Positions 10,718 to 22,500 of a stretch of DNA of 64,000 nucleotides are shown here, piece after piece. A program made the position numbers and the translations under genes. The DNA is from Tritrichomonas musculus (taxonomy: Eukaryota; Parabasalia; Tritrichomonadida; Tritrichomonadidae), in the NCBI GenBank assembly GCA_039105265.1, contig JAPFFF010000023.1:1488001-1552000 (forward strand), read 5' to 3'. The notes under the pieces were generated by a model. It had not been told where the DNA came from. It did not search any database and saw only the letters and a list, made by a program, of their open reading frames with translations. Numbering within the stretch: position 1 is the stretch's first letter; each line of letters starts with the position of its first letter.

Positions 10718-13468
10718 ATGTCGGGATCTAAAAGTGAAAAATCAATTGTAGAAAATACAGTTTATACTTTATATAACGAAAAAATACATTATAACCTAGA
10801 TGAAAAAGATGTTAATGGTGAAAGTAAAAATGATGATATTAGCTTATCCGATCTGAATTTTACTTTTAATTCTAAAAACAAACGAGAAAAAACAATACTA
10901 TTATCTAAAGAAGAAAATTTCACTTTATTTTCAGATATTCAGTTGTGTTCAATTTTGGATACCATAATTTATGAATGCGAAGACAAATATTCAAATCTTA
11001 TTAATCCAATTTTTAATGCTGAAAATATATGTGATATCAATTATATTAGTTACTTTTTCTATTTATTTGGTTTTGAATATCATATACACGAACCTCAGAT
11101 AAACACAGAACATTTTTTCAATCTAGTATTGCCATTTCAATCTAATGATTTTAATGAAATGAGAAAAAAAACTATCGCATCAAAGTTAAATCCAAACAAA
11201 TCACTGATGCTTTGGCTTTCATATGGATTTTCTAATTCTAAGGATAAAGAAACTATTGAAAAATTCCGCAAAGATTTTGATGTATTTTCATACTTAAAAA
11301 CTTCTGAAATGAGCAAAGATACATGCTTTTTCTTGCATCAAGTTGGAGTTGCTTTACACATCAAATTCACAAATGTTTACATCCAAAATTCTAATGACGA
11401 ATATACATATAAAGCATTTGATTTAGGCGATACAAATGCAGCCAACAGAATCTTTATAGGATTATATAAAAACGATGAGAAAGTTTGTTATTATTTGCCT
11501 AAAATGGTATTTCATAAAAAAGCTAATAAAAGCAGTGATTACAAAAATGAATGTTTTGATGAATATTATTGTCATTTTATCTTTCTACCAAATTATGGTC
11601 CAATATATTTAAAGAACCCATCAGGATCTCAGTTTCCATATTATCAATCTGAATATGATACTTTTTATCTAAATAATGATTTTCCAATATATATTAACAA
11701 TGGAGAAAAAGATGTCCATATTAAAAACAGTATAACATCACTATCGCAAGCAAGATTGTTATTTCAAACTATTTTCAATCAAGATAAGAAAATTAAGATA
11801 GATGAAAAAATTGAGCGTTTATTCAAAATAATTTTTCAAAAAATTTTTAATATTCAAGAAAAACAATTTGGCAATGATAATGATTCTGTCACTATTACAA
11901 TAAAAGATGATAATTCAATAGATATTACTTCAAGAAGACCTTTGGAATATAAAAATAATATATACACCTTGCGCCTTCTACCTCCTATTAATACGCTTTC
12001 ATACATTCCAAATTTAAAAATATCTTCACCCTTAGAAATCGTCAATATAGCTGTTATTTCGTTGTCAAGAATCTTTTTTATTGCTAAATATGATAATAGC
12101 AATAAAACAAGCATCTTTTTTGGAGATGGAGACTTCGGATCCTCAAGTTTAGATGATATGTTTGTTTGCCCAACATGTATCGAAACTGATTATTTGATTA
12201 ATTCATTCATATTGTCAAGCCGACCTGTTTTTGTTGAATCTGATATAAAATGCATTTCATCAGGCATTATTGTTCTTCATAACAAAGGCGATAAAACCAT
12301 GGTTACGCATTATTCAAGGACAGATCATATTTGGAAACTTGAAAAAGAGTTTGATATTGGTTTTAAAATCAATAAAGATAAAAACGACCAAAAAGAAAAA
12401 AGCAACTATATTTTCTTTAATTCCGATAAATATTATGTATTTTATTTGGATGAAGGTAAATATAAAGTCAAAGCTTATAATTTTTATGATGATGAGCCTT
12501 TGGGAGAATCAGTTGATATTTCAAGAAATAAGTATTATGATAATTATTATGTAATTCATTTTTATAATGAGAAATTTTTTGCTGAAACATCAGATGGTGA
12601 TGATAAAGCTATGTGCGTTCTATTGAAACTAAGCGATTTTGATGAAGATGGAGAAGAAGAAGAAGATGCAGATGAAGATGAAGTTAGAATTAATAAATTA
12701 GTAATTCAGCATGAAGAAGAAGAAGAGAGAAATGATTGTCCATTTAGATTGGAAGTTCATAAAAACCCGAATTCAAAAGATCCATTACCAATTGCTCTCG
12801 AAATTAATCAAAGATTGCATGTTTATAAATACAAAGAAAAAGATAAAAAACACGAAAATACAATTTCATCGATTTTATATCATCCGGCAAATAAGAATGC
12901 AAATTTGTATTATTCTATTTTAAGTATATTTTATCGATACCGCCGTCATTTTGATCATGACATTAAACCAATTTCTGAAAGACCATGTATTATTCATACA
13001 TCTATTGATTGTGGTTACACTGGCAACTTTAATAGTATTTTTAAAACGGGATCGTGCCCAGGAATTTATGCAGATCGTACTGATATTGATGTGTATCATG
13101 AATATCACAAACAGTGGAATGATCCACCCTTTATTATTTATCTTTATTTCAGTAATGGTTTATTACAAACAGGATTTACAGAACTTAGAACGTTAAGTCA
13201 GCTTGCTGCTGCTTTTGCTTGTTCTTATGCTATTTCAATTTACGGATCAGATGGAAGAATTACTTGTTACGAACCACAACAGCAAAATACTGTTTTGTGG
13301 AATTTTGATAGATTTCTAAAGATGGAAAGAAACCTGGTTGCAACATATGGAACATTACTTGAAATGAAAAATGATTATGAATTTGAATTTGCTCTCAATG
13401 TTCTTGAAACAACTAAAAATCTGGTTTCAGATTTCAAAGAGTTCTTACATTCCATTTCATCTTATTAA
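10718..13468 (+). CDS. Large unrecognised protein
   Basis: A 916-residue protein that I do not recognise. It is one uninterrupted frame from an ATG. There is no signal peptide or convincing membrane segment. The sequence is rich in Tyr, Phe, Asn, Asp and Lys with many alternating hydrophobic stretches, suggesting beta-rich folding in the middle (about 400-640). A strongly acidic segment lies at about 640-675 (DEDGEEEEDADEDE). The last 200 residues are more balanced, with a possible small domain around ISIYGSDGRITCYEP. It may be a lineage-specific protein. It is followed by a convergent minus-strand gene. Confidence 0.85.
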   Translation: MSGSKSEKSIVENTVYTLYNEKIHYNLDEKDVNGESKNDDISLSDLNFTFNSKNKREKTILLSKEENFTLFSDIQLCSILDTIIYECEDKYSNLINPIFNAENICDINYISYFFYLFGFEYHIHEPQINTEHFFNLVLPFQSNDFNEMRKKTIASKLNPNKSLMLWLSYGFSNSKDKETIEKFRKDFDVFSYLKTSEMSKDTCFFLHQVGVALHIKFTNVYIQNSNDEYTYKAFDLGDTNAANRIFIGLYKNDEKVCYYLPKMVFHKKANKSSDYKNECFDEYYCHFIFLPNYGPIYLKNPSGSQFPYYQSEYDTFYLNNDFPIYINNGEKDVHIKNSITSLSQARLLFQTIFNQDKKIKIDEKIERLFKIIFQKIFNIQEKQFGNDNDSVTITIKDDNSIDITSRRPLEYKNNIYTLRLLPPINTLSYIPNLKISSPLEIVNIAVISLSRIFFIAKYDNSNKTSIFFGDGDFGSSSLDDMFVCPTCIETDYLINSFILSSRPVFVESDIKCISSGIIVLHNKGDKTMVTHYSRTDHIWKLEKEFDIGFKINKDKNDQKEKSNYIFFNSDKYYVFYLDEGKYKVKAYNFYDDEPLGESVDISRNKYYDNYYVIHFYNEKFFAETSDGDDKAMCVLLKLSDFDEDGEEEEDADEDEVRINKLVIQHEEEEERNDCPFRLEVHKNPNSKDPLPIALEINQRLHVYKYKEKDKKHENTISSILYHPANKNANLYYSILSIFYRYRRHFDHDIKPISERPCIIHTSIDCGYTGNFNSIFKTGSCPGIYADRTDIDVYHEYHKQWNDPPFIIYLYFSNGLLQTGFTELRTLSQLAAAFACSYAISIYGSDGRITCYEPQQQNTVLWNFDRFLKMERNLVATYGTLLEMKNDYEFEFALNVLETTKNLVSDFKEFLHSISSY

Positions 13469-13603
13469 CTACATAAGGAATCAAATAACTATATAATATC
13501 TAATGAAGTAAAGCTTTAAATAATTAACTATATATATATTTATTTTTACTAATATGAATGAAATAATTGTTTATTATTTATTATCAAAAAAAAAAAAAAA
13601 AAA

Positions 13604-14971
13604 TTATTTACTAGGAAGTTCAATGTTAGCAAATGGATCCAAATAAGGACCAACAATATCAGAAAGTGCGATCGCAAATATAATTAAAGGTTTAATTACT
13701 GGAGAACATTCAACTTCATATAAATACAATTCCATCTTTCTAACTATAAACGTTCTGCGTCCTTCAGGGTTTTGTAAAACAATATTCCTCTTGGATCTCA
13801 TTGCAGTACGATGATATTCACCACGGAAGTTAAGGTAATATTTGTTTGACATTGCATCGTACTTTGGAGGTTTTGGAGACCATGTTAAAGTTTGGCCATC
13901 ATGTTCAAATTTAACTTCGACTGAATATGTATTTGGTTTCCCGGATTTTACATAGTTTAATCTGAATTCTTGATTATCCATATGAATCAAATTAAAGTCA
14001 TCATCATTTTGGTGAATTTGGCAAGCATGGTTTTCTGAATCTCTTTTAATATGTACTTCTGTGCCTTCTGCAATATAAATATTGTTTTCTTTGTGTTTAG
14101 CAGTAAATAAAATACGGCCATTAGATGAAAATTGATAGATCGTTGGCTTTAAGGGTCGGTTCTCAACTTTTATTTGGTATATAATAGCACCAAATTTAGC
14201 TTTTTTAATTTTTGATTGGTCTTCATCTAGTAATTCATTATCTACTGGTGGTTCACCGATTATAACTTTATCGTGTTTTTCAGCAGTATCCCCTTCATCA
14301 AACTCTAAATCTTTCATATCATGCTTATTTGCACTATTTGCATTTTGTTTGTTAGCATCATGCTTATCTTCGTCCTCAAACTCAAATTCATTCAAATCAT
14401 GCGTGCCATTGGATGTTTCGCTATTTTTCTTGATTACTAAATATGAATTTGAATCATACTTATTGCTTGGAATTGAAAAGTTTGGATCGATAGTATTATT
14501 AACGAAAGATACTCCTGTATTGTAAATTTGATCTGCTTTAAACAATCTGGCTATTTCACACATTTCTTTCATTTCTGAATTTTGAACATCGGTTGGCAAG
14601 TTCTGGCAAAGTCTAAAGAAATTATTAATGCACCTAATGCTGAAATCTTGTGTAAGAATTTCAAGATGAATATTATATTGACCACTTTCAACATATGGAC
14701 TAATTAATTCTTTGAACTTAGTGGATGAATTCATTAAACATTTTTGATCAACTATAATAGAAGTATTATTATATATTACTTGAAAAGTTTGATTTAGCTG
14801 TTGTTTTGAAGCAGTTTGTATTACTGATGAACTTGATCCCATTGACTGCATTGAGTCCATCGATTGAAGCGGAAGAGGTCCCGATGATTGTGCTGAATAA
14901 TTTGGGTTTGAGGTTACTTCAGGCTGTTGTTCAAAATCTACCACTTTGTTGTATGATTGATTTGTTCTCAT
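13604..14971 (-). CDS. BTB-like / Tubby-like protein
   Basis: A 455-residue protein. Residues about 65-170 resemble the BTB-like N-terminal module common in trichomonad proteins (FQVIYNNTSIIVDQKCLMN). A charged, disordered linker carries repeated HDLNEFEFEDEDKHD and KHDMKDLEFDEGD-like pieces. The C-terminal 210 residues match a Tubby-like beta-barrel: strands such as GRILFTAKHKENNIYIAE, then YYLNFRGEYH and the closing hydrophobic helix LIIFAIALSDIVGPY, which matches the family's buried helix (QAFAIALSSF in Tubby). Tubby domains often bind phosphoinositides or cargo near basal bodies. The frame starts at an ATG and ends just before a T tract on its own strand. The Tubby call is from motif order and should be checked with a profile. 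Confidence 0.7.
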   Translation of the reverse strand: MRTNQSYNKVVDFEQQPEVTSNPNYSAQSSGPLPLQSMDSMQSMGSSSSVIQTASKQQLNQTFQVIYNNTSIIVDQKCLMNSSTKFKELISPYVESGQYNIHLEILTQDFSIRCINNFFRLCQNLPTDVQNSEMKEMCEIARLFKADQIYNTGVSFVNNTIDPNFSIPSNKYDSNSYLVIKKNSETSNGTHDLNEFEFEDEDKHDANKQNANSANKHDMKDLEFDEGDTAEKHDKVIIGEPPVDNELLDEDQSKIKKAKFGAIIYQIKVENRPLKPTIYQFSSNGRILFTAKHKENNIYIAEGTEVHIKRDSENHACQIHQNDDDFNLIHMDNQEFRLNYVKSGKPNTYSVEVKFEHDGQTLTWSPKPPKYDAMSNKYYLNFRGEYHRTAMRSKRNIVLQNPEGRRTFIVRKMELYLYEVECSPVIKPLIIFAIALSDIVGPYLDPFANIELPSK

Positions 14972-16557
14972 ATTCCAAAAGTTTGATAAACAATATGAAT
15001 AATTAGTGATATCAAAATTGTATTCATTTTGTGATCGGAGGAAATTGAAGTGTTTTTTGATATTTCAAATTATTATTTTTGCTAACAAATAAGATTTATT
15101 TTATTATGTACCAGCATTAAAATACTATTTTTGTTTCTTGTTCTTAATAAACTTCTAAAAATAACGAAATAAACCAGAAAAAATTGAATACGAAAAGCAT
15201 TATTTTCTTATCAAAAGGGTCCAAATTTGACGGTTTGTACGTTTAATTAGTCAAAAAAAAAATAATAATAATAATTATTTATTTTGTATTATTCTATATC
15301 ATCATATAACTCAAAAAAATAAATAAAAAATCAATTTTGAAAATTGAAATTTAACTTTAAACTGGAACCAAATAAGTTATCAAAAAGTTTTATATATGTG
15401 TAATAATATTTTTTTTCTTAAATTGTAGCAAATTAAGCCAATTATCGCATTTAGACTTCCAAGACCGATATCACCAAATGCACATCCGATGCATCATACC
15501 ATGAATTGCAAGATTTTTCCAATTTGGTCATGCTTTTATAAAATCGCATATCTTTGAGATTACATTGTTACTTGATATTCTTACCTACCTTATTTAGTAA
15601 TCCGACAGAAAAATAGGAAAGCTTTTCCTTACAACTAGTTCCAAATAATACTGCTATAGATACAATATTTAAGTTATTCTCCTCAAGATCTTTTTTTATA
15701 TATAACTTAAAAGTCAACACATATATGCTAAATGGAAACTTAGGAAAGAAAAGTAATTAAGGTGTAAATAATTAAGATATATATATTTTATTTTTATAAA
15801 CTTTTTGAAGCGGCCAAAATCTCTCTCAGTACCAATTATTTTCACTTTTTGAGGTAATTTTATTTTATTTTCTCTTCATTTCTTTTGAATTTTCACTTTT
15901 TTGAGAACTTTGGTGGTACTGAGTTTTTGGTTCCAGTTTATAGGAAGATTTCTTATTACTTTAGTTTGATTTTATCAAGATGAAACAATATTAATATGAT
16001 TTCAGCTTGAAAAAAAAAAAATATTCTCATTTGTTAATGTTTTTTTGCCTAGTCCAATAAAAATAAAATGGATAATAAAAATTAAAAGTAGAATTTAAAT
16101 ATTATTTAATCAATATCTGTCGTGATTTTAAATTAATTATATAGTAATGTTATTTTTCTTTGATGATTATTATCAAATAACTTTTTATAAAAAAATAATT
16201 AAGAGAATTTAAGTAATATAATATTCCTATTTAAGTAATAAATTATTATTGTATTTTATTTATACAAATTAAAATAGAAAATACTAAATTTATTTTAATA
16301 TAATCATATTTTTTTTATTTTTGATGGTTGATTTAATATTTATTCAATTTTCAGAATTTATGAAAATCCAAAGAACATATAATCAAATTTTTGATTAATA
16401 TTTTGATTAACATGTATGAAGAATAAAATGCATGATTAAAGATCGTAATATTTTTCCATAAATTGAATTGCTATAGTATTGAATTTTTGATAATATCATT
16501 TGAAATATTGAGAATAGGATTTTTGAAATTTTTCATCGTTTTTTTAAAATTCATCAA
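14972..16557. other. Intergenic region containing a candidate MITE
   Basis: About 1.6 kb between the divergent starts of the Tubby-like and BEACH genes. It holds a 583-bp element with matching ends (15358-15940). No gene is seen in it; a more GC-balanced patch near 15430-15560 has broken frames on both strands and was not identified. Confidence 0.7.
15358..15940. mobile_element. Candidate non-autonomous DNA transposon (MITE) with 15-bp TIRs
   Basis: TAAACTGGAACCAAA at 15358-15372 is exactly reverse-complementary to TTTGGTTCCAGTTTA at 15926-15940. Read as a TA target duplication plus 13-bp terminal inverted repeats, this fits a Tc1/mariner-type MITE. Inside the right end, CTCAGTACCA (15825-15834) and TGGTACTGAG (15914-15923) form a second, subterminal inverted repeat. 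The interior has no intact gene. Confidence 0.6.
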
Positions 16558-19500
16558 GTGACTGAATATTCATCATTGCTTTCTCCAGAAGATCTCTGTA
16601 TAGAAATTATTTCATTACATATACATTTAGATCTATTGTCGTCATTAGATGATTTACCCGCAGGTTTAGGAAAGCTTTTCTCATCAATTTCTTTTCCACA
16701 ATTACAATCAAGTGACATAAAAACAATATCAAAAGAAATTTCTTTATTGGAAAAGCAAAAAGAAAAGGATGGTTATATAGATGTATTAAATGAGCATCAT
16801 TATGATCCGCCGTTTGATTGTGACTACTTATTATTAATTTATAATAATATTGAAAAACTAGATCAAAATCAAACGATTTTTTTAACGGTAACAGTTTTAA
16901 TAATATATATTGGTTGGTGTATCAGATACAAAGAACTTCAAAAATTAGATGAATTAAATACAATATTTCAAGTATTTATCGCACTTGCAAACAAACTACA
17001 TAATACAAACATTAATAATAGTAACAATTTTGCCAAAAATATTTATTTTTTGGTTATTTCTGCAGCACATAACAGTCTATTAACTTATTTAACAAAGCCA
17101 GATATAAAAGCAAATGATGTTACTCAAAACCTTCAAAACTTTTATTCTCTTTTTATTAAATATCCGCAAAATTCGTTCGATGCTATCGAAATTGCATTAA
17201 ATTTTGTCATTCATTCTCCAAATATTGATCCTCAAGATATTAAAGAATTATATGCTTACATTGGTATAGTTTGTGAGGAAAAGAAAAGTTTTTTTCCTCC
17301 CCAAATTGCACAAAAGCTTGCAGATGATTTAACTTTATCATTTTCTCAACTTGATTTGCCATCTTTAACTCTTTATGTACATTTATCTAAACTTTTGACT
17401 ACTGACTCAAATTGTCAAATTTTCAACCTATTTGGTAACTCGATTTGGCAAATAATCCTTAAGCAAAAAGATCCTTTTATTAAGTTAAAAACGGACGATA
17501 AAAAAGAATTCAATTCTAAAGAAAAGCAAAAACAAAGCGATAATGATAATGATGATCCAAATTCAATTTCATCATGCGAAGTATCGTATCGATTTTTCAA
17601 TGAAGAACGATTTGTTAATGGTGTTAATTTAAAAACGAATTTTATTTTTCCAGATCCAATATCAATTGACAAATTTCTGCCTGAAGATTTAAAAATTGGT
17701 CTTGATTTAATTTCATCAATTGCATCAGATCAGCCTGATTTAATTTATATTTTGTTTGACACGCTATCGGTCATAATCCAATCAATATCTATTCATTCTG
17801 AAAAAACTGATGAAAAAGAAAATGAAGAAAAACATCGATGGGATATCAACATAGTTTTCTTATATTTTTGCATGCATTTTTACAAGCATGTTCGAAGAAG
17901 CGAATGTGAAATTTTATTATCACCTCCATTTTTCAATCCTAATGAAACAGTTTTTGAATCAAATGGTGATGAATTCACCTTTATAAGCTCTGTTCGATCT
18001 TTCGTTATAATTACTTTATTAAATTCTACGAACGGATTAATTAAAATTGTGTTGAGCTATTGGATGAATGAGCCTTTATTATTTGCTGAAATTATTCATA
18101 GATTTATTGCAAATGTTATTTCATATAACAAAAACCATGTATCAACAGACAAAATTGATCTATTAAATTTCAAATCGTTTTGTCGTAGTTTGATGATTTC
18201 CTCCCACCATTTTCAAAATTTGCATTATCAGGTCAATGATGAAAAAATGATTGAATCGATTGAAATTGCGCGTACTTCAATTTTATTACTAATTTCAACA
18301 TTGTTTACATTTCCTCCTGAAATTGTGAACATGTTATGGTCTAATGATTATTTTGTTCCTTTCTTTTTATCTTTTTTATTTGAAGTTCCTCTTCGTTCTT
18401 TCATCCTATCATCTTTATTATCATACTTGTCAAAACAGCAGCTAAATGAAGAAGAAAACATTGTTTTATTGAACAACTTGCAACAAATAATGCATATTTG
18501 TCTTCCTTCTTTTCCAAATGAAAAGTTTGTCATTTTAGTTAATGATATTATATCAACTTTGAATGAAGCTTTTCTTCATCAAAGGAAGATAACAAAATAT
18601 TTCAAGTCTTTTTGTTCAATGTTTTTTGATTCTTTTAAATCAATTGTCAGAACAGAACCAATGCAAAATTATATTTTACAATGTATTCAATTTTTTTCTA
18701 TTGTTGCTACGGAAAATGAATTGAGAACAGCACAATATACAGCTCTTGATGAATCTATAACAAAAGCATTCGGTGCTGAAATCCCTCAACAATTGTTTAA
18801 TAAGTTAATTCAATTGATTGCAGGAGATAGTTTGGCATCATTGAGTCCGACATTTATTATTCAAAATCCAAAAGCTGTTCAGCTTTTCGTTCATGTTTCG
18901 ATAAACGACAAAAAACTTGTTGAGATTATTGATTTTATTAAATCGCTTGTTACGTTATCATTCATTAATGCAAATTTACTACGAAAATCAGACTTTGATA
19001 TTTATTTAATTGATATCATTAGAAATCTGAAAGAAAAAGAAATTATTGAATCAGTTTTAAATTTATTCCACCAAATAGCCATAACTGTTTCATCTACTTC
19101 TGTTGTTCATAAATATATTTCATTACTCAGTCCTTTTGAAGGGAAGTATTACTCTGAATTTCATGAAAAATACATATCTACATTAAACAGCATTGTTGTT
19201 ACTTCAATGAAATATCCTGTTGGTGCTTTAAAAATGAACAATCATGAAGGTAGTGTTGAAATAATTGGATTAAATCAAAATGAGTTTGTTAATGGATTCA
19301 CATTTGTATGTTGGGTCCAACTTGATGCTTTTCAAGATGCGAAATACAATCCAAATTTAATTCATATTCAAGATTCGAAAGGAAATTTGATTTCTATTTT
19401 CATTTCATCATTTAATTTATATTGTCTACAAGCAACTACCAAATTTAAATCCACAGGGAAAGCTGAGCTTCCTATACCGAAAGGAAGGTGGTCATTTATA

Positions 19501-22500
19501 TCCTTAACATTTACTTTCAACTCAGAAAACAGTTTTATGACACCATATTTTGGGACCAAAGAAATGAAGAGTCTTGAATACATTTCAATGGCATTTCAAC
19601 CAGGTCCAATGAAATGTCGAATTGCTGGGATTACAAATGATTCATTAGAACCAACCCAATTTGAAGCAAGAATGAGTTCTTTTGGTTTGTTTCCTCCTCT
19701 TGATATTGACAGTTTAGATGCAATTTATCAAATTGGACCGCGAGGGAACGATTATTTTCCAGTCAATCCCATTTGTTTTTATTCCCCTGAATGTGACAGC
19801 CATGGCTTTTTAACACTACGAGCCCGGCATTCAAATTCAGCGAAACAGTCAGCGTATTTAATAAATGAACAATCTTCTATTTCGCTGAGTTCTTCCTTTG
19901 GAGGCTCATCTGCGCTTTTGCTGATGATTAATGACGCTAATGAAGGTCCTTTATTAGAGCCTAATTCGTCAAATGCATCGTCAATGAGTCAGTTTGACTT
20001 GACCAACATTCACTTTCAATTCGTCAAGAATAAAAATAATGAGCAAATTGATTGTGATCCAACTTTTACACAACTTTTAATGCAGTTTTGTAAAATTGAC
20101 ATTTTGTTGCCGCTTTTTGATCAGTTCTCAATGACGATGAAAAATGGAAATTCTTTTCCTAATCGAAAATTGACGATAGATTTATTTCGGAATTTATTAT
20201 CGTCATCTTTTCAGGTTCAAAAATCTTTTTATGAAAGTAATGGGATTAAAATTATTAGTAATTTATTATATTCTAATTCATCTAATAATGAAGAAATCAT
20301 TGATTATGCAATGTATCTTCAATTCTTTTCAATGACGCAATCTATAACTTATGATCCTTTAATTGAAGAGATCATTAAGGTTATTCTGTTGGATGTTGAA
20401 CTTTGGATGAGAGCAGATGCTGATAACCATTTAAGAATTATCAGACATTGGGATCGGACTTTATTCCCTTCGTTGCTCTCTTACGTTTCCGATATGTTCC
20501 AACACATATTGTACATTATGAGAGTCTACTACTGGTACGAATACGTAATAGAAGAACAAGAATGTATTAAATGTAAAAGAAGGACAAGAAATGAAAAATT
20601 AAACGTTGGTGAATGTAGGCAATTGTTGGGAAGTATTGCTGCCCTTCTGGCTACTCAACGTTTCACAAAAAGCGACTTCAATTGCATAATTAGTCATTGC
20701 CTATCTTGCGTAGAACAAGAACAAGTGGTCGACCTTTTAATGCTGATTAGATCAATTGGTTTAACGGATCCTTCTCCGTTGTCTAACCTGCCAAAGCATT
20801 CTTCTAGTAGTAGTTTCTCTAATGGTAGTGATGGTGATATGACCAGTTATGACCAGAAAAATGACGGCTCTGAATTTGTTTCCTTCTTGTATTCACTACT
20901 TCCTCGAAGAAATTACTTGTTGTTCTCTTTGATATTCGAGGTTACTATTTTGTTTTACAAATGTCAGCTTATTCAAACACCTTGTTTGCAGGATCAAATA
21001 ATGTTGTTGATGGATCAGCTATCCCCATCGAAAATCACTCCTGATTTGTTCTTTAGAGGAATTGAATCAATCAAAAATGGATTTTATGAAATGTTTACAG
21101 TTTGTTGTTGGATGGCTATCAATGAGTCTGTAACTGAAGATAACGTATTATTAATGTTAGATCAAATTGTTCCAAGTCCAAATTTTGTAACACATCAAAC
21201 ATGGACTTTTTGGCCAATTGTATTATGCTATCTTGCTAATTCTTTCATGGTTCCTCATAGGATCCTTGCATTTATTGTTTCATGTGATCCGAAAGTTTGG
21301 GCTCATGATTATGCAATGATTCATGACGTTGGAGTTATTCTTAATAGAAAAATTGAGCCAATCAAATCTTTGTTTCTTCATTCTATTGCAAAATTCATTG
21401 AAGATAAGCCAGATATTAATATTGATTATGTATCATCTTTCTTTTATATGGCGAAGAAATATCTTTTATTCAAGAAAAAAGATGAAGTAAATGAAAGACT
21501 TCAATATTTATATAAGAATGAGTCTCCCTTTGTAGAAGAAACTAATGAAAAAAATACTTTGAATTTTTACCAATTAAATACTGAAGACGATCAAAATTAT
21601 CAGAATTTATCAAATCAAGAAAGCAGTTTCTATGGTAGCTTAAATAATAGTTACTTAGATAACAGTTATCTTGGTGATGATAACAATCAATTTAATAACT
21701 ATAATGGTGAAGAAGATGATAACGCTGGCGAATGTATTATGGTTGATGATGATGATTATTGTAAAAGCAATTACTATTGTGAAATTAAGAGGAACAACAA
21801 CTTTATTAAAAGTTTATCACCAAAGACTCACCGTCGGACAACATTAGCGCGAACACCAAGTTCATTTGGTTTTCCAACGGTTGCAATAGAAGCAGGTTCC
21901 AAAGAATTTTCTAAAAGTCGAAATAAAAGTAATGATGACAACGACAGAAACGAGAAAGAAAACTCGTATATGGACTTAAGCTTAAATATGAAAATTAATA
22001 TCAATTTAAGACTGAAACCAATAATAAGTAAGATTACACTGCGAAACGAACTTGATCTTTTCGGAATCAAATTTGATGAGCAAGGAAATTGGTCTGATCA
22101 TGAACTTGCAGAAATTACAATTGGAATTTTCAGCAAGTTTCCACTAAAAAGTTTTCTAGATTTTGATTTAATTTTAGCTAGTTTCCTTCTCCATTGGATA
22201 CCAAACGTTGTTATCGACCATATTAAAAAGTTATCAAATGCGATTGAAAAAGGCAATTTATCGCAATCATTTCAATCATCTATCGACTTATTTATCCACC
22301 ATTGCCATCTAATGAACATTACGATGGATCCTCCTCTTCTCAAGCCCAGCAGTAATTATCTCAAGAATTCATTCCAATTACTCGAGAAACTTTCATGCTC
22401 GATTCCCATTGATGACAACCTATTAACTATAGCCAAGCACCTACTCATTGTAATTAAAGACGAGTTCTCTGATCTTTCCATTCAAAAAGTTGCCCAAAAC

